From: Actinomycetota bacterium
GTDB taxonomy: Bacteria > Actinomycetota > Acidimicrobiia > Acidimicrobiales > Ilumatobacteraceae
Reading direction: 5' to 3'
DNA: 6,152 bases
NCBI GenBank assembly: GCA_005787025.1
Contig: SYCH01000042.1
Span: forward strand, 1 to 6,152
Below, piece after piece: positions 1 through 5,868 of this stretch; within the stretch, counting starts at the first letter, position 1, and each line of letters begins with the position of its first letter. Made by a program: the position numbers and the translations under genes. The notes under the pieces were generated by a model. That model did no database searches and was not told the DNA's origin. It saw nothing but the letters and a program-made list of their open reading frames with translations.

Positions 1-121
1 AAAGTATTTTAGGAGACGGATTGTATTTTGCTACAGAGCCATCAGGCCTAGGAATCTTAATGTCCCCTTGAATTGGGTCTAAAGGCAGGCGTTTTCCCCA
101 ATACCCCTGTGGATAAAAATC
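1..121. other. Low-GC segment joined to gcvP at about base 121
   Basis: This stretch has 51 G/C in 120 bases, while the next 120 bases have 74. It starts exactly where the GcvP protein stops resembling its family: the conserved HAPTMS-VPVA stretch should be followed by a Gly and a motif like TLMVEPTES, but here it is followed by residues DFYPQGYWGKRLPLDP and more unrelated sequence. Read on the minus strand in the gcvP frame, the segment stays open to base 2 (40 codons, rich in Pro, Asp and Lys). On the plus strand a shorter open stretch ends with TGA near 68-70. I recognise neither product. No inverted repeat, target-site duplication or tRNA is visible at the join. It may be the edge of an inserted element, a recombination point, or an assembly chimera, and the window cannot separate these. 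Confidence 0.6.
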
Positions 122-2638
122 CGCCACCGGGACGCTCATGGTCGGCGCGTGGAAACCGTGATCCATCAGACGCTTGGCCACGTCGTCCACCGTGACTCCG
201 GTTTCCTTGGTGATCGGACGAAGGTCGATGATGCATTCGTGCGCCACGTGACCGTTCACGCCGGTATACAGGATCGGGAAGTGGGCGTCGAGACGGCGCG
301 CGACGTAGTTCGCGTTGACGATGGCCATCTCGGTTGCCGTGCGCAATCCACGCGCGCCCATGAGGCGAACGTAGGCCCACGAGATCGGCAGGATGCCCGC
401 CGAGCCGTACGGAGCGGCCGACACCGGACCGACGGGAGAGTCGTCACGCAAGGGATGTCCCGGCAGGAACGCCGCGAGATGGGATTTGACCGCCACCGGG
501 CCGACACCGGGTCCGCCGCCGCCATGGGTGATGCAGAAGGTCTTGTGCAGGTTCAGATGGCTCACGTCGGCTCCGAAGGCGCCCGGACGTGCCAGGCCCA
601 CCAGAGCGTTGAGGTTCGCGCCATCCACGTACACCTGCCCGCCTCCGTCATGGACGACGCGACAGATCTCCGAGATGCCGTCCTCGAACACCCCGTGCGT
701 GGACGGATAGGTGACCATCACGGCGGCCAATCGGTCACCGGCATCGGTGACCTTGACCCGCAGGTCGTCCAGATCGACGTTTCCGTCGGCGTCACAGGCC
801 ACCACGACCACCGACATGCCGGCCATCACGGCACTGGCCGCGTTGGTGCCGTGCGCGCTGGACGGGATGAGACACACCGTGCGCCGGTCTTCCGCGCGAC
901 TGCGGTGATAGGCGCGAATGGCCAGCAGACCGGCGAACTCACCCTGACTTCCGGCGTTCGGTTGCAGACTGACGGCGTCGTAACCGGTGACGACGACGAG
1001 CATCCGTTCCAATTCGTCGATGAGAGCCCGATAGCCCTCGGTCTCGTCGTCGGCCGCGTAGGGGTGCACGTTGGCAAACTCGGGCCACGTGACCGGTTCC
1101 ATCTCGGTCGTCGAGTTGAGCTTCATCGTGCACGAACCCAACGGGATCATGGTGCGATCGAGTGCCAGATCCTTGTCGGCCAACTTGCGTAGGTAACGCA
1201 ACATTTCGTGCTCGGTGCGGTACGCCGAGAAGACCCGCGCTCGGAGGAGTGGCTCGCGTCGCGTGAGGGCGACGTCCAATCCGTCGATCGTGCCGTCCAG
1301 TGACGTGTCGAGATCGACCCCGAACACCGACAGGATCGAGCCCAACTCCGACAACGTGGACGACTCGTCGAAAGTGACCCCCACGGTGTCCTGGTCGATC
1401 ACGCGAACGTCGAAACCGACGGCGCGCGCCCGGTCACGCAGGGTCGTGGCGGCACCCGGTGCGCGAACCGCGACGGTGTCGAACCAGGTCGCGTGAATGG
1501 TCCGTTCTCCGGCCGCACGGAGGTTGGCGACGAAGAGCGACGCCAAGCGGTTCACACGGGTGGCGATGCGACGCAGACCATCGGGACCGTGCCAACAGGC
1601 GTAGAACCCGGCCATGTTCGCCAGGAGTGCCTGGGCGGTGCAGATGTTGCTGGTGGCCTTTTCGCGCCGGATGTGCTGTTCACGAGTTTGCAACGCCAAG
1701 CGCAACGCCGGACGTCCGGCACCGTCGGTACTGACACCCACCAGTCGGCCCGGAAGCGTGCGGGCCATCGATTCGGTGGTGGCCATGTACGCGGCGTGGG
1801 GCCCGCCGAAACCCATCGGGACCCCGAATCGTTGGGCCGATCCGATCGCGATGTCGGCACCCAGAGAAGCCGCCGACGCCACGAGGACGCTGGCCAAGGG
1901 ATCGGTGGCGAGTACGGCGATCGCGCCGTGTTCCTTCACCCGCGCGATGTGTCGTCGCGGATCCTCCAAGGACCCGGTCGAGGTGGGGAAGGAAAACAGC
2001 GCACCGAAGCATTCGGCGGCGTCGTCGCGTCGGCCCACGTGAAGACGTATTCCCAAGGGTTCGGCTCGCGTGGCCAGTACCGCGACGGTCTGGGGATGAG
2101 TGTCGGCCTCGACGAAGAACACGTCCGACGGAGACTTCGAGGTGCGCCGCGCCATGGTCATCGCCTCGGCGGCGGCGGTGGCCTCGTCGAGCAAGGAAGC
2201 GTTGGCGATGGGAAGACCCGTCAGGTCGATCACCATCGTCTGGAAATTCAGCAAGGCCTCGAGACGACCCTGGCTGATCTCGGGTTGGTACGGCGTGTAC
2301 GAGGTGTACCACGCGGGGTTTTCCAGCACGTTGCGACGCAGGACCGGCGGGGTGACGGTGTTCGTGTAGCCCATGCCGATCATGCTGCGCCGCGGTCGGT
2401 TGCGCGCCGCCAGAACTCTCAGGGCGGCGGTGACGTCGACCTCCGACATCGCATCGGGGAGGTCGAGATCTTCCCGGAGACGAATCGACTCGGGCACGGT
2501 GGCGTCGATCAACTCGGCGACCGTGGACACTCCGATGGTGCGCAACATCGAGTCGCGATCCTCGGCGTCGAGGGTGCCGATGTGACGACCGACGAACTCG
2601 TCGGGTGCGAAGAGGTCGGACAGTGATTCAGCGCTCAT
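2..2638 (-). CDS. gcvP: Glycine dehydrogenase (decarboxylating) P-protein, 3' end replaced
   Basis: This PLP enzyme of the glycine cleavage system decarboxylates glycine and passes the aminomethyl group to the lipoyl arm of GcvH in the cytoplasm. I translated it codon by codon from ATG at 2638: 839 residues fit the one-chain P-protein without frameshift. Landmarks are SMIGMGYTNT (about 84-93) and NPAWYTSYTPYQPEISQGR (about 107-125) in the N-terminal half; EKATSNICTAQALLANMAGFY (about 325-345); LGSCTMKLN (about 500); SAHGTNAASA (about 595-604); VDGANLNAL; and the PLP-binding HLNLHK with Lys at 699, followed by a Gly-rich loop (706-709). The start is fixed by a GGAGG box 5 nt upstream and by the riboswitch. 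Family members have about 950 residues, so roughly the last 105 are missing: after Ala839 (bases 122-124) the frame runs 40 codons into unrelated low-GC sequence and leaves the window. The truncated product would probably be inactive unless the join is artefactual. No gcvT or gcvH lies nearby. Confidence 0.95.
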   Translation of the reverse strand, partial: MSAESLSDLFAPDEFVGRHIGTLDAEDRDSMLRTIGVSTVAELIDATVPESIRLREDLDLPDAMSEVDVTAALRVLAARNRPRRSMIGMGYTNTVTPPVLRRNVLENPAWYTSYTPYQPEISQGRLEALLNFQTMVIDLTGLPIANASLLDEATAAAEAMTMARRTSKSPSDVFFVEADTHPQTVAVLATRAEPLGIRLHVGRRDDAAECFGALFSFPTSTGSLEDPRRHIARVKEHGAIAVLATDPLASVLVASAASLGADIAIGSAQRFGVPMGFGGPHAAYMATTESMARTLPGRLVGVSTDGAGRPALRLALQTREQHIRREKATSNICTAQALLANMAGFYACWHGPDGLRRIATRVNRLASLFVANLRAAGERTIHATWFDTVAVRAPGAATTLRDRARAVGFDVRVIDQDTVGVTFDESSTLSELGSILSVFGVDLDTSLDGTIDGLDVALTRREPLLRARVFSAYRTEHEMLRYLRKLADKDLALDRTMIPLGSCTMKLNSTTEMEPVTWPEFANVHPYAADDETEGYRALIDELERMLVVVTGYDAVSLQPNAGSQGEFAGLLAIRAYHRSRAEDRRTVCLIPSSAHGTNAASAVMAGMSVVVVACDADGNVDLDDLRVKVTDAGDRLAAVMVTYPSTHGVFEDGISEICRVVHDGGGQVYVDGANLNALVGLARPGAFGADVSHLNLHKTFCITHGGGGPGVGPVAVKSHLAAFLPGHPLRDDSPVGPVSAAPYGSAGILPISWAYVRLMGARGLRTATEMAIVNANYVARRLDAHFPILYTGVNGHVAHECIIDLRPITKETGVTVDDVAKRLMDHGFHAPTMSVPVADFYPQGYWGKRLPLDPIQGDIKIPRPDGSVAKYNPSPKIL

Positions 2639-2669
2639 GGAAGCCTCCGGGACGATCGGGTTCGCTTCC
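2639..2669 (-). promoter_or_regulatory. Candidate SD-masking hairpin of the gcvP leader
   Basis: On the transcript, GGAAGC (2669-2664) can pair with GCUUCC (2644-2639), whose last base directly precedes the AUG. The 19-nt loop contains most of the GGAGG box. Such a hairpin would hinder ribosome access and could be the expression platform of the glycine riboswitch. A second alternative fold is visible just upstream: CCACC/GGUGG (loop UUU, about 2679-2693), extendable by pairing UCUC of aptamer II with a following GAGA, which would compete with the P2 helix of the aptamer. The pairings are read from sequence; the regulatory role is inference. Confidence 0.45.
2644..2648 (-). promoter_or_regulatory. 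Shine-Dalgarno of gcvP
   Basis: GGAGG on the minus strand, with 5 nt between it and the ATG at 2638. It is the only strong ribosome binding site in the window; the other genes start without one. It decides the gcvP start and is the likely target of riboswitch control. Confidence 0.85.
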
Positions 2670-2670
2670 C

Positions 2671-2770
2671 CCGCTGTCTCTCCACCAAAGGTGGGCCTGA
2701 GAGCTTCGACCATGGCGGTCTTTCCCCGTCGGCGGGACCCCGAGGGATCCGCTTTCCAGCGTTGTCTCAC
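2671..2770 (-). ncRNA. Glycine riboswitch, aptamer II (altered core)
   Basis: The second half of the tandem glycine riboswitch, lying nearest gcvP. The P2 strands are GUGAGAC (2770-2764) and GCUCUCAGG (2704-2696), which form at least five pairs (UGAGA with UCUCA). The J3a/3b-like core reads GCCGACGGGGAAAG (2733-2720). Aptamer I and the family consensus read GCCGAAGG-GCAA, so this copy has C for A and A for C at two normally conserved positions. The CUCUCAGG box lies 91 bp from its twin in aptamer I, as expected for two consecutive aptamers. It may be a weak glycine binder or a supporting 'ghost' aptamer that stabilises aptamer I by tertiary contacts, as described for type-1 singlet glycine riboswitches. 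Confidence 0.8.
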
Positions 2771-2858
2771 CCGTCCGGTCCGGTGGCCTGAGAGATTCCG
2801 GGGAGGTTGCTCCTTCGGCGTCCCGATGCTGGCGGCACCGTGACTCTCCCGGTCGGGT
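2769..2858 (-). ncRNA. Glycine riboswitch, aptamer I
   Basis: A cis-acting RNA upstream of gcvP that binds glycine and normally switches glycine cleavage genes on. On the transcript P1 is ACCCG (2858-2854) with CGGGU (2773-2769). P2 is GGGAGAG (2850-2844) with CUCUC of the CUCUCAGG box (2794-2787). The highly conserved core CGCCGAAGGAGCAA is at 2820-2807. After the box comes GGACCGGACGGG, matching the conserved GGAC-type 3' end. All consensus elements are present and in order, so this aptamer should be functional. Its position between a candidate promoter and gcvP fits the known genomic context of this family. Confidence 0.92.
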
Positions 2859-2872
2859 TCAACGACAAACGA

Positions 2873-2878
2873 ACCCTA
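2873..2878 (-). promoter_or_regulatory. Candidate -10 box of the gcvP riboswitch transcript
   Basis: TAGGGT on the minus strand matches the actinobacterial TAnnnT pattern. Initiation about 7 nt downstream (near 2866) would fall just before P1 of aptamer I (2858), so the RNA would begin with the riboswitch. I see no clear -35 box at the usual distance. Confidence 0.5.
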
Positions 2879-2908
2879 GTTCACCGGCGACGGCGTGCGT
2901 GGTTGGAG

Positions 2909-2925
2909 CGACGAGTTTCTCGTCG
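2909..2925 (-). terminator. Hairpin downstream of the flavin monooxygenase gene
   Basis: A perfect 7-bp stem, CGACGAG-AAA-CTCGTCG on the minus strand, beginning 6 nt after the monooxygenase stop codon and lying before the gcvP promoter. No U-tract follows, so it is not a classical intrinsic terminator. U-less hairpins are often predicted as transcript ends in actinobacteria. Its position between two transcription units supports that reading, but it could instead serve only as a 3'-end stabiliser. Confidence 0.5.
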
Positions 2926-2931
2926 ACCGAT

Positions 2932-4095
2932 TCACGCGCTTCGCGCCGCCTTTTGCGCCTCGTAATCCGCGATGGCGGTCAGTTGGGCACCCAACGTGGC
3001 ATCGACCCACTTCGAGCCGGCTCCGACCACCTTGTCGTAGCTGGCCTGCGGTCCGGCCAACTGGCCGGTGAAGTGCGGCATCACGCGCTCGGCGAACAGT
3101 TCGTAACTGCGCAAGGTCTGGTGCCAGTCGGCGAGGTCGGCGCCGAGGAACAGATAACAACCGAAGCCGCCGGTCTTCTCTTGCAGTCGCTCGATCTGGG
3201 CGATGGCCATCTCGGGGGTGCCGATCACCATGCGTCCGGACTCGTTGGCCTGATCGACGAACTCGTCGATGTCCGTGGGCGGGGGAGGGCCGTTGGGGTC
3301 GCCCACCGGGATGATGTGGCTGAGGTAGTCCCACACCCACTGCAAGCCGTACTTGCAATTCTCCTTGGCCTGTTCGACGGTCTCGGCGATGTGCATGGGA
3401 CCCATCAACCGCGCCTTCGATCGGTCGACGACGTGACCGTGCAACGCGGCCTCGTCCTCCCAGACCTTCAGGTTGTAATCGAGCATCTGGAATGCCGCCG
3501 GCTCGGTGGCGGCGATCGAGATCAGACCGACGCCGTACTTGCCCGCGAGCTTCGAGCCCGACGGCGACACCGACGACGCCACAGCTATGTCGAAGTCGCT
3601 GTAGGGCTTCACCTGCAACACCGCGTCCTGGCACGTGAACCAATCGGTCTTCTCGGTGACCGTTTCGCCCCGGAACAGACGCATCATCACGTCGAGTGCC
3701 TGCTCCATGCGTGGCCGTTGCGTCATGGGATCGATCCCCAGCATGTGGGCGTCCGACGTGAGTTGACCCGGACCGGCTCCGAACATCATGCGACCACGCG
3801 TCAGGTGATCGAGCATGACGATGCGATCGGCCAACATGAACGGGTGGTGGTACGGCAGTGAGTTCACGCCGGTGCCGAGCTTGATGTGCTTCGTGCGCTC
3901 GGCGGCCGCGGCGATCATCACCTCCGGGGAGGCGATCAACTCGCTACCGGCGGAGTGGTGCTCGCCGATCCATGCCTCGTGGTAACCCAGACGATCGAGG
4001 TGCTCCAATAACTGCAGATCGCGATGCAGGGCCAAGGTGGGGTTGACCCCCGTCTTGTGCATCGGGGGCATGAAGATTCCGAAACGAAGACTCAT
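2932..4095 (-). CDS. LLM-class flavin-dependent monooxygenase, LimB-like
   Basis: A 387-residue member of the bacterial luciferase-like superfamily: a TIM-barrel enzyme that uses reduced FMN from a separate reductase plus O2 to insert an oxygen atom. The sequence closely follows the limonene 1,2-monooxygenase (LimB) pattern as I remember it: LRFGIFMPP at the N-terminus, GEHHSAGSELIASPEV with EHH at 45-47, AAERTKHIKLGTGV (64-77), LPYHHP (80-85), DHLTRGRMMFGAGPG (96-110), SPSGSKLAG, IGTPEMAIAQIE, GGFG and the terminal SYELFAERVMPHF. About 45 residues follow that last motif, more than in LimB, rich in Ala and polar residues. The substrate cannot be read from sequence; terpene oxidation is only one option, and aldehyde or ketone oxidation fits as well. 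It lies 35 bp downstream of the lyase gene on the same strand, so co-transcription is likely. ATG at 4095 is the only good start and has no Shine-Dalgarno. Confidence 0.9.
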   Translation of the reverse strand: MSLRFGIFMPPMHKTGVNPTLALHRDLQLLEHLDRLGYHEAWIGEHHSAGSELIASPEVMIAAAAERTKHIKLGTGVNSLPYHHPFMLADRIVMLDHLTRGRMMFGAGPGQLTSDAHMLGIDPMTQRPRMEQALDVMMRLFRGETVTEKTDWFTCQDAVLQVKPYSDFDIAVASSVSPSGSKLAGKYGVGLISIAATEPAAFQMLDYNLKVWEDEAALHGHVVDRSKARLMGPMHIAETVEQAKENCKYGLQWVWDYLSHIIPVGDPNGPPPPTDIDEFVDQANESGRMVIGTPEMAIAQIERLQEKTGGFGCYLFLGADLADWHQTLRSYELFAERVMPHFTGQLAGPQASYDKVVGAGSKWVDATLGAQLTAIADYEAQKAARSA

Positions 4096-4112
4096 GTGAT
4101 CTTCGTATCACA
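4095..4112 (-). promoter_or_regulatory. Inverted repeat over the start of the monooxygenase gene
   Basis: TGTGAT-N6-ATCACA is a perfect repeat with 6-bp arms. Its edge covers the A of the ATG at 4095, and it spans a weak -10-like TACGAA (4107-4102) that lies 6 nt before the ATG, the same spacing as at other starts in this window. A dimeric repressor bound here would block initiation. The arms resemble a CRP half-site, but the distance between TGTGA and TCACA is 8 rather than 6 nt, so a true CRP site is unlikely. It might also form a small RNA hairpin at the start codon of a read-through mRNA. Confidence 0.45.
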
Positions 4113-4130
4113 GGCACGACCCGGACGACC

Positions 4131-5372
4131 TCAGTCGACGGTTCCGTACGCACCGGCGCCGCCACGTCGTTGGTTCGAGATCACGTCGACCACCGCCTCG
4201 CCCAAATCCGCCAGGAACTCGTCGACGGTGTCGGCATGGGACGCGTTCACGGTGCAGTGCAGCGACGGGGGAGGGCCCTGACGATCGAGGTACCACCCGC
4301 GCCCGGCCATGACGTCGGCCACGGCGTAGACGTCGACCGGGTGTTCTCGTTCGTCGGCACCGAAGGACAACAGCGTCGAATCCGGACGGGCGCGTACCAC
4401 GAGACCGTCGATCCGGCCGATCCCGTCCGCCAGGCGGAGACAGGTCTCGCGTGCGCGGCGAGTCAGGTCCATGTAACCCTCGTCGCCAAGGAACTTGGTC
4501 ACCGCCCAGGCCGCGGCCATCGGGCCGCCGCTCTTCGTGCCGAGCACACCGGAGGAGCCGTAGAGACCGCCGAGCCAGTTGTCGGTGACGAACGTCTGGT
4601 ACGACCGCAGTTGACGAGTGCGATGCACGATGACCGAGGCACCCTTGGCCGTGTACCCGTACTTGTGCAGATCCACCGAGATGCTCGTGACGCCCGGGAC
4701 AGCGAGATTCCACGGAGCAACCGATTCGCCCAGTCGTTCGAGGAAAGCCAGGGTGACACCACCCATGCAGGCGTCGACGTGGCAATTCACCCCGAGTCCT
4801 GCGGCCACGGCCGCGATCTCGGGGATGGGATCGATGACACCTTGCGGGTACTGCGGCGCGGAACCGACCAACAACACCGTGTTCTCGTCGCACGCCGCGC
4901 TCATCGCTTCCACGTCGGCACGCCAATCACCCCGAACGGGAACCCGCCGTGCCTCGACGCCGAAGTAGTAACAGGCCTTCTCGAAGGCCGCGTGGGCCGA
5001 CGTGGGCAGGATCGCGTTCGGCGCCGTGACTCCACGTTCGTGTCGGCCTCGTTCGCGGGACGCCTTCACCGCCATCAGGATGCTCTCGGTTCCACCGCTC
5101 GTCATGAAACCCGCGGCTTCGGCATCTCCGGCCACCCAGTTCGTCACCGTGGCCACCACCTCGGACTGGAACTTCTTCAGACTCGGGAAGGCATCCGCGT
5201 TCAGACCGTTCGCCGACGAGTACATGGCGTGCGCGCTTTCGGCCACCAACTCGACCTCCGGACCGGCGTAGTAGGCGAGCGAGAACACTCGGCCCTCCCT
5301 CCACGCGACGTCGCCGGCACCGGCGCGTCGCGCCTCGTCGAGAATCGCCCGGGCACGATCGGAGAGTTCCAT
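4131..5372 (-). CDS. PLP-dependent lyase, sphingosine-1-phosphate lyase family
   Basis: A fold-type I PLP enzyme of 413 residues. Family members cleave phosphorylated long-chain bases into a fatty aldehyde and phosphoethanolamine; related decarboxylases act on amino acids. Landmarks, numbered from ATG at 5372: GLNADAFPSLKKFQSEVV (56-73); SGGTES (92-97) for cofactor phosphate binding; HAAFEKA with His127; GSAPQYPQGVIDPIPE (170-185); HVDACMGG with Asp200 for the pyridine nitrogen; SVDLHKYGYTAKG with Schiff-base Lys237 and a second Lys243; and GTKSGGPMAAAWA (278-290). The GSAPQYP, HVDACMGG and HKYGY blocks match human SGPL1 better than glutamate or tyrosine decarboxylases. There is no membrane anchor, and it is shorter than the roughly 500 residues of characterised bacterial members, lacking the N-terminal extension. 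The frame is open to 5468, but the family match starts at Met 5372, which also sits 7 nt after a -10-like box. It is probably the first gene of an operon with the monooxygenase. The exact substrate is not known. Confidence 0.88.
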   Translation of the reverse strand: MELSDRARAILDEARRAGAGDVAWREGRVFSLAYYAGPEVELVAESAHAMYSSANGLNADAFPSLKKFQSEVVATVTNWVAGDAEAAGFMTSGGTESILMAVKASRERGRHERGVTAPNAILPTSAHAAFEKACYYFGVEARRVPVRGDWRADVEAMSAACDENTVLLVGSAPQYPQGVIDPIPEIAAVAAGLGVNCHVDACMGGVTLAFLERLGESVAPWNLAVPGVTSISVDLHKYGYTAKGASVIVHRTRQLRSYQTFVTDNWLGGLYGSSGVLGTKSGGPMAAAWAVTKFLGDEGYMDLTRRARETCLRLADGIGRIDGLVVRARPDSTLLSFGADEREHPVDVYAVADVMAGRGWYLDRQGPPPSLHCTVNASHADTVDEFLADLGEAVVDVISNQRRGGAGAYGTVD

Positions 5373-5378
5373 CCTCGG

Positions 5379-5385
5379 TACCGTA
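5379..5385. promoter_or_regulatory. Candidate bidirectional -10 box for two leaderless genes
   Basis: The 7-mer TACCGTA holds TACCGT on the plus strand (5379-5384) and TACGGT on the minus strand (5385-5380), both fitting TAnnnT. The plus box ends 6 nt before ATG 5391 and the minus box 7 nt before ATG 5372. If each polymerase starts at the usual distance, both mRNAs begin with the A of their start codon. Neither gene has a Shine-Dalgarno at a workable distance, and no convincing -35 box is seen on either side. Symmetric -10 elements of this kind are known to drive divergent transcription in bacteria. Confidence 0.65.
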
Positions 5386-5390
5386 GACGC

Positions 5391-5837
5391 ATGAGCGCAC
5401 CCGCCCCACTCGTGACCGCCACCGAACTCAACGCCAAACTGCGCGAGCTGTTCGGGGCGGACATGCACGGATTGACGTCCGACATGATCAGCGAGATGGA
5501 GTACGGGATGGTGCTCACCACCATGGAAGTCAGCCCCAAACAGTTACGACCGGGCAAGATCATCAGTGGCCCGACGGTGTTCGCCGCCTGCGACGCGGCG
5601 TTGTTCTACGCCTGCCTCTCCGTGTACGGCCTCGACATGATGATGCTCACGAGCGACATGCAGATTCGCTTCCTGCGTCCCGCCAAGGGCACCCGACTCC
5701 ACGCCCGCGGGCGCATCCTGAGCGTCGGAAGCAAACTCATCACCGGACAAGTGGTGGCCTTCACCGACGACGAAACCAAACCGGTTGCCGTGGCCCAGGG
5801 CTCCTGCGTACCTCCGAAAAAGAACACCGACTCCTGA
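5391..5837 (+). CDS. PaaI-type hotdog-fold thioesterase
   Basis: A 148-residue single-domain hotdog protein of the PaaI / acyl-CoA thioesterase type, expected to hydrolyse acyl-CoA or aryl-CoA thioesters in the cytoplasm as a dimer or tetramer. Visible signs are a short N-terminal helical region; LRPGKIISGPTVFAACDAAL (52-71), the position of the central hotdog helix, with Asp68 as a possible catalytic acid; and the strand pattern TSDMQIRFLRPAKG (87-100), LHARGRIL (103-110), LITGQVVAFTD (116-126) and VAVAQGSCV (132-140). The usual HGG of PaaI is replaced by ISGPT, so catalytic details may differ. The ATG at 5391 is chosen because it follows the -10-like box by 6 nt and the domain starts just after it; the upstream in-frame extension is the antisense shadow of the lyase gene. 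The gene diverges from the lyase with only 18 bp between the starts. The substrate is unknown. Confidence 0.85.
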   Translation: MSAPAPLVTATELNAKLRELFGADMHGLTSDMISEMEYGMVLTTMEVSPKQLRPGKIISGPTVFAACDAALFYACLSVYGLDMMMLTSDMQIRFLRPAKGTRLHARGRILSVGSKLITGQVVAFTDDETKPVAVAQGSCVPPKKNTDS

Positions 5838-5856
5838 GCCGTCTCTCGGCGTCGCC

Positions 5857-5862
5857 TAAGGT
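5857..5862 (+). promoter_or_regulatory. Candidate -10 box of a leaderless FKBP mRNA
   Basis: TAAGGT ends exactly 6 nt before the ATG at 5869, the same spacing as for the thioesterase. The 31-bp gap after the thioesterase stop holds no Shine-Dalgarno for this gene, so leaderless translation is likely even though read-through from upstream is possible. Confidence 0.5.
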
Positions 5863-5868
5863 CAGCCG

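Noticed and set aside
1..121. Pseudopilin-like (GspG-type) fragment in the low-GC segment
   Set aside because: A short LPLDP stretch recalls pseudopilin C-termini, but the diagnostic DPWGNPY motif is absent and 40 residues are too few to decide.
149..2626. Long plus-strand open frames (149-1192 and 1493-2626) opposite gcvP
   Set aside because: They are antisense shadows of high-GC coding sequence. Their products are Arg/His/Gly-rich and match no family, while the minus strand encodes an unmistakable GcvP.
2899..3861. 320-codon plus-strand frame opposite the flavin monooxygenase
   Set aside because: An antisense shadow; the minus strand carries the conserved LimB-like protein over the same bases.
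4095..4112. CRP binding site
   Set aside because: The distance between TGTGA and TCACA is 8 nt, not the 6 nt of the CRP consensus.
4170..5390. 407-codon in-frame extension upstream of the thioesterase
   Set aside because: It is the complement of the lyase gene with no family match. The hotdog domain begins just after ATG 5391, which has a well-placed -10-like box.
5373..5468. 32-residue N-terminal extension of the lyase to a Met at 5468
   Set aside because: It would overlap the thioesterase coding sequence and shows no family similarity. The start at 5372 fits the family and the promoter spacing.
5838..5850. Terminator GCCG-TCTCT-CGGC after the thioesterase
   Set aside because: Only 4 bp of stem, no U-tract, and directly next to the FKBP start region; too weak to call.
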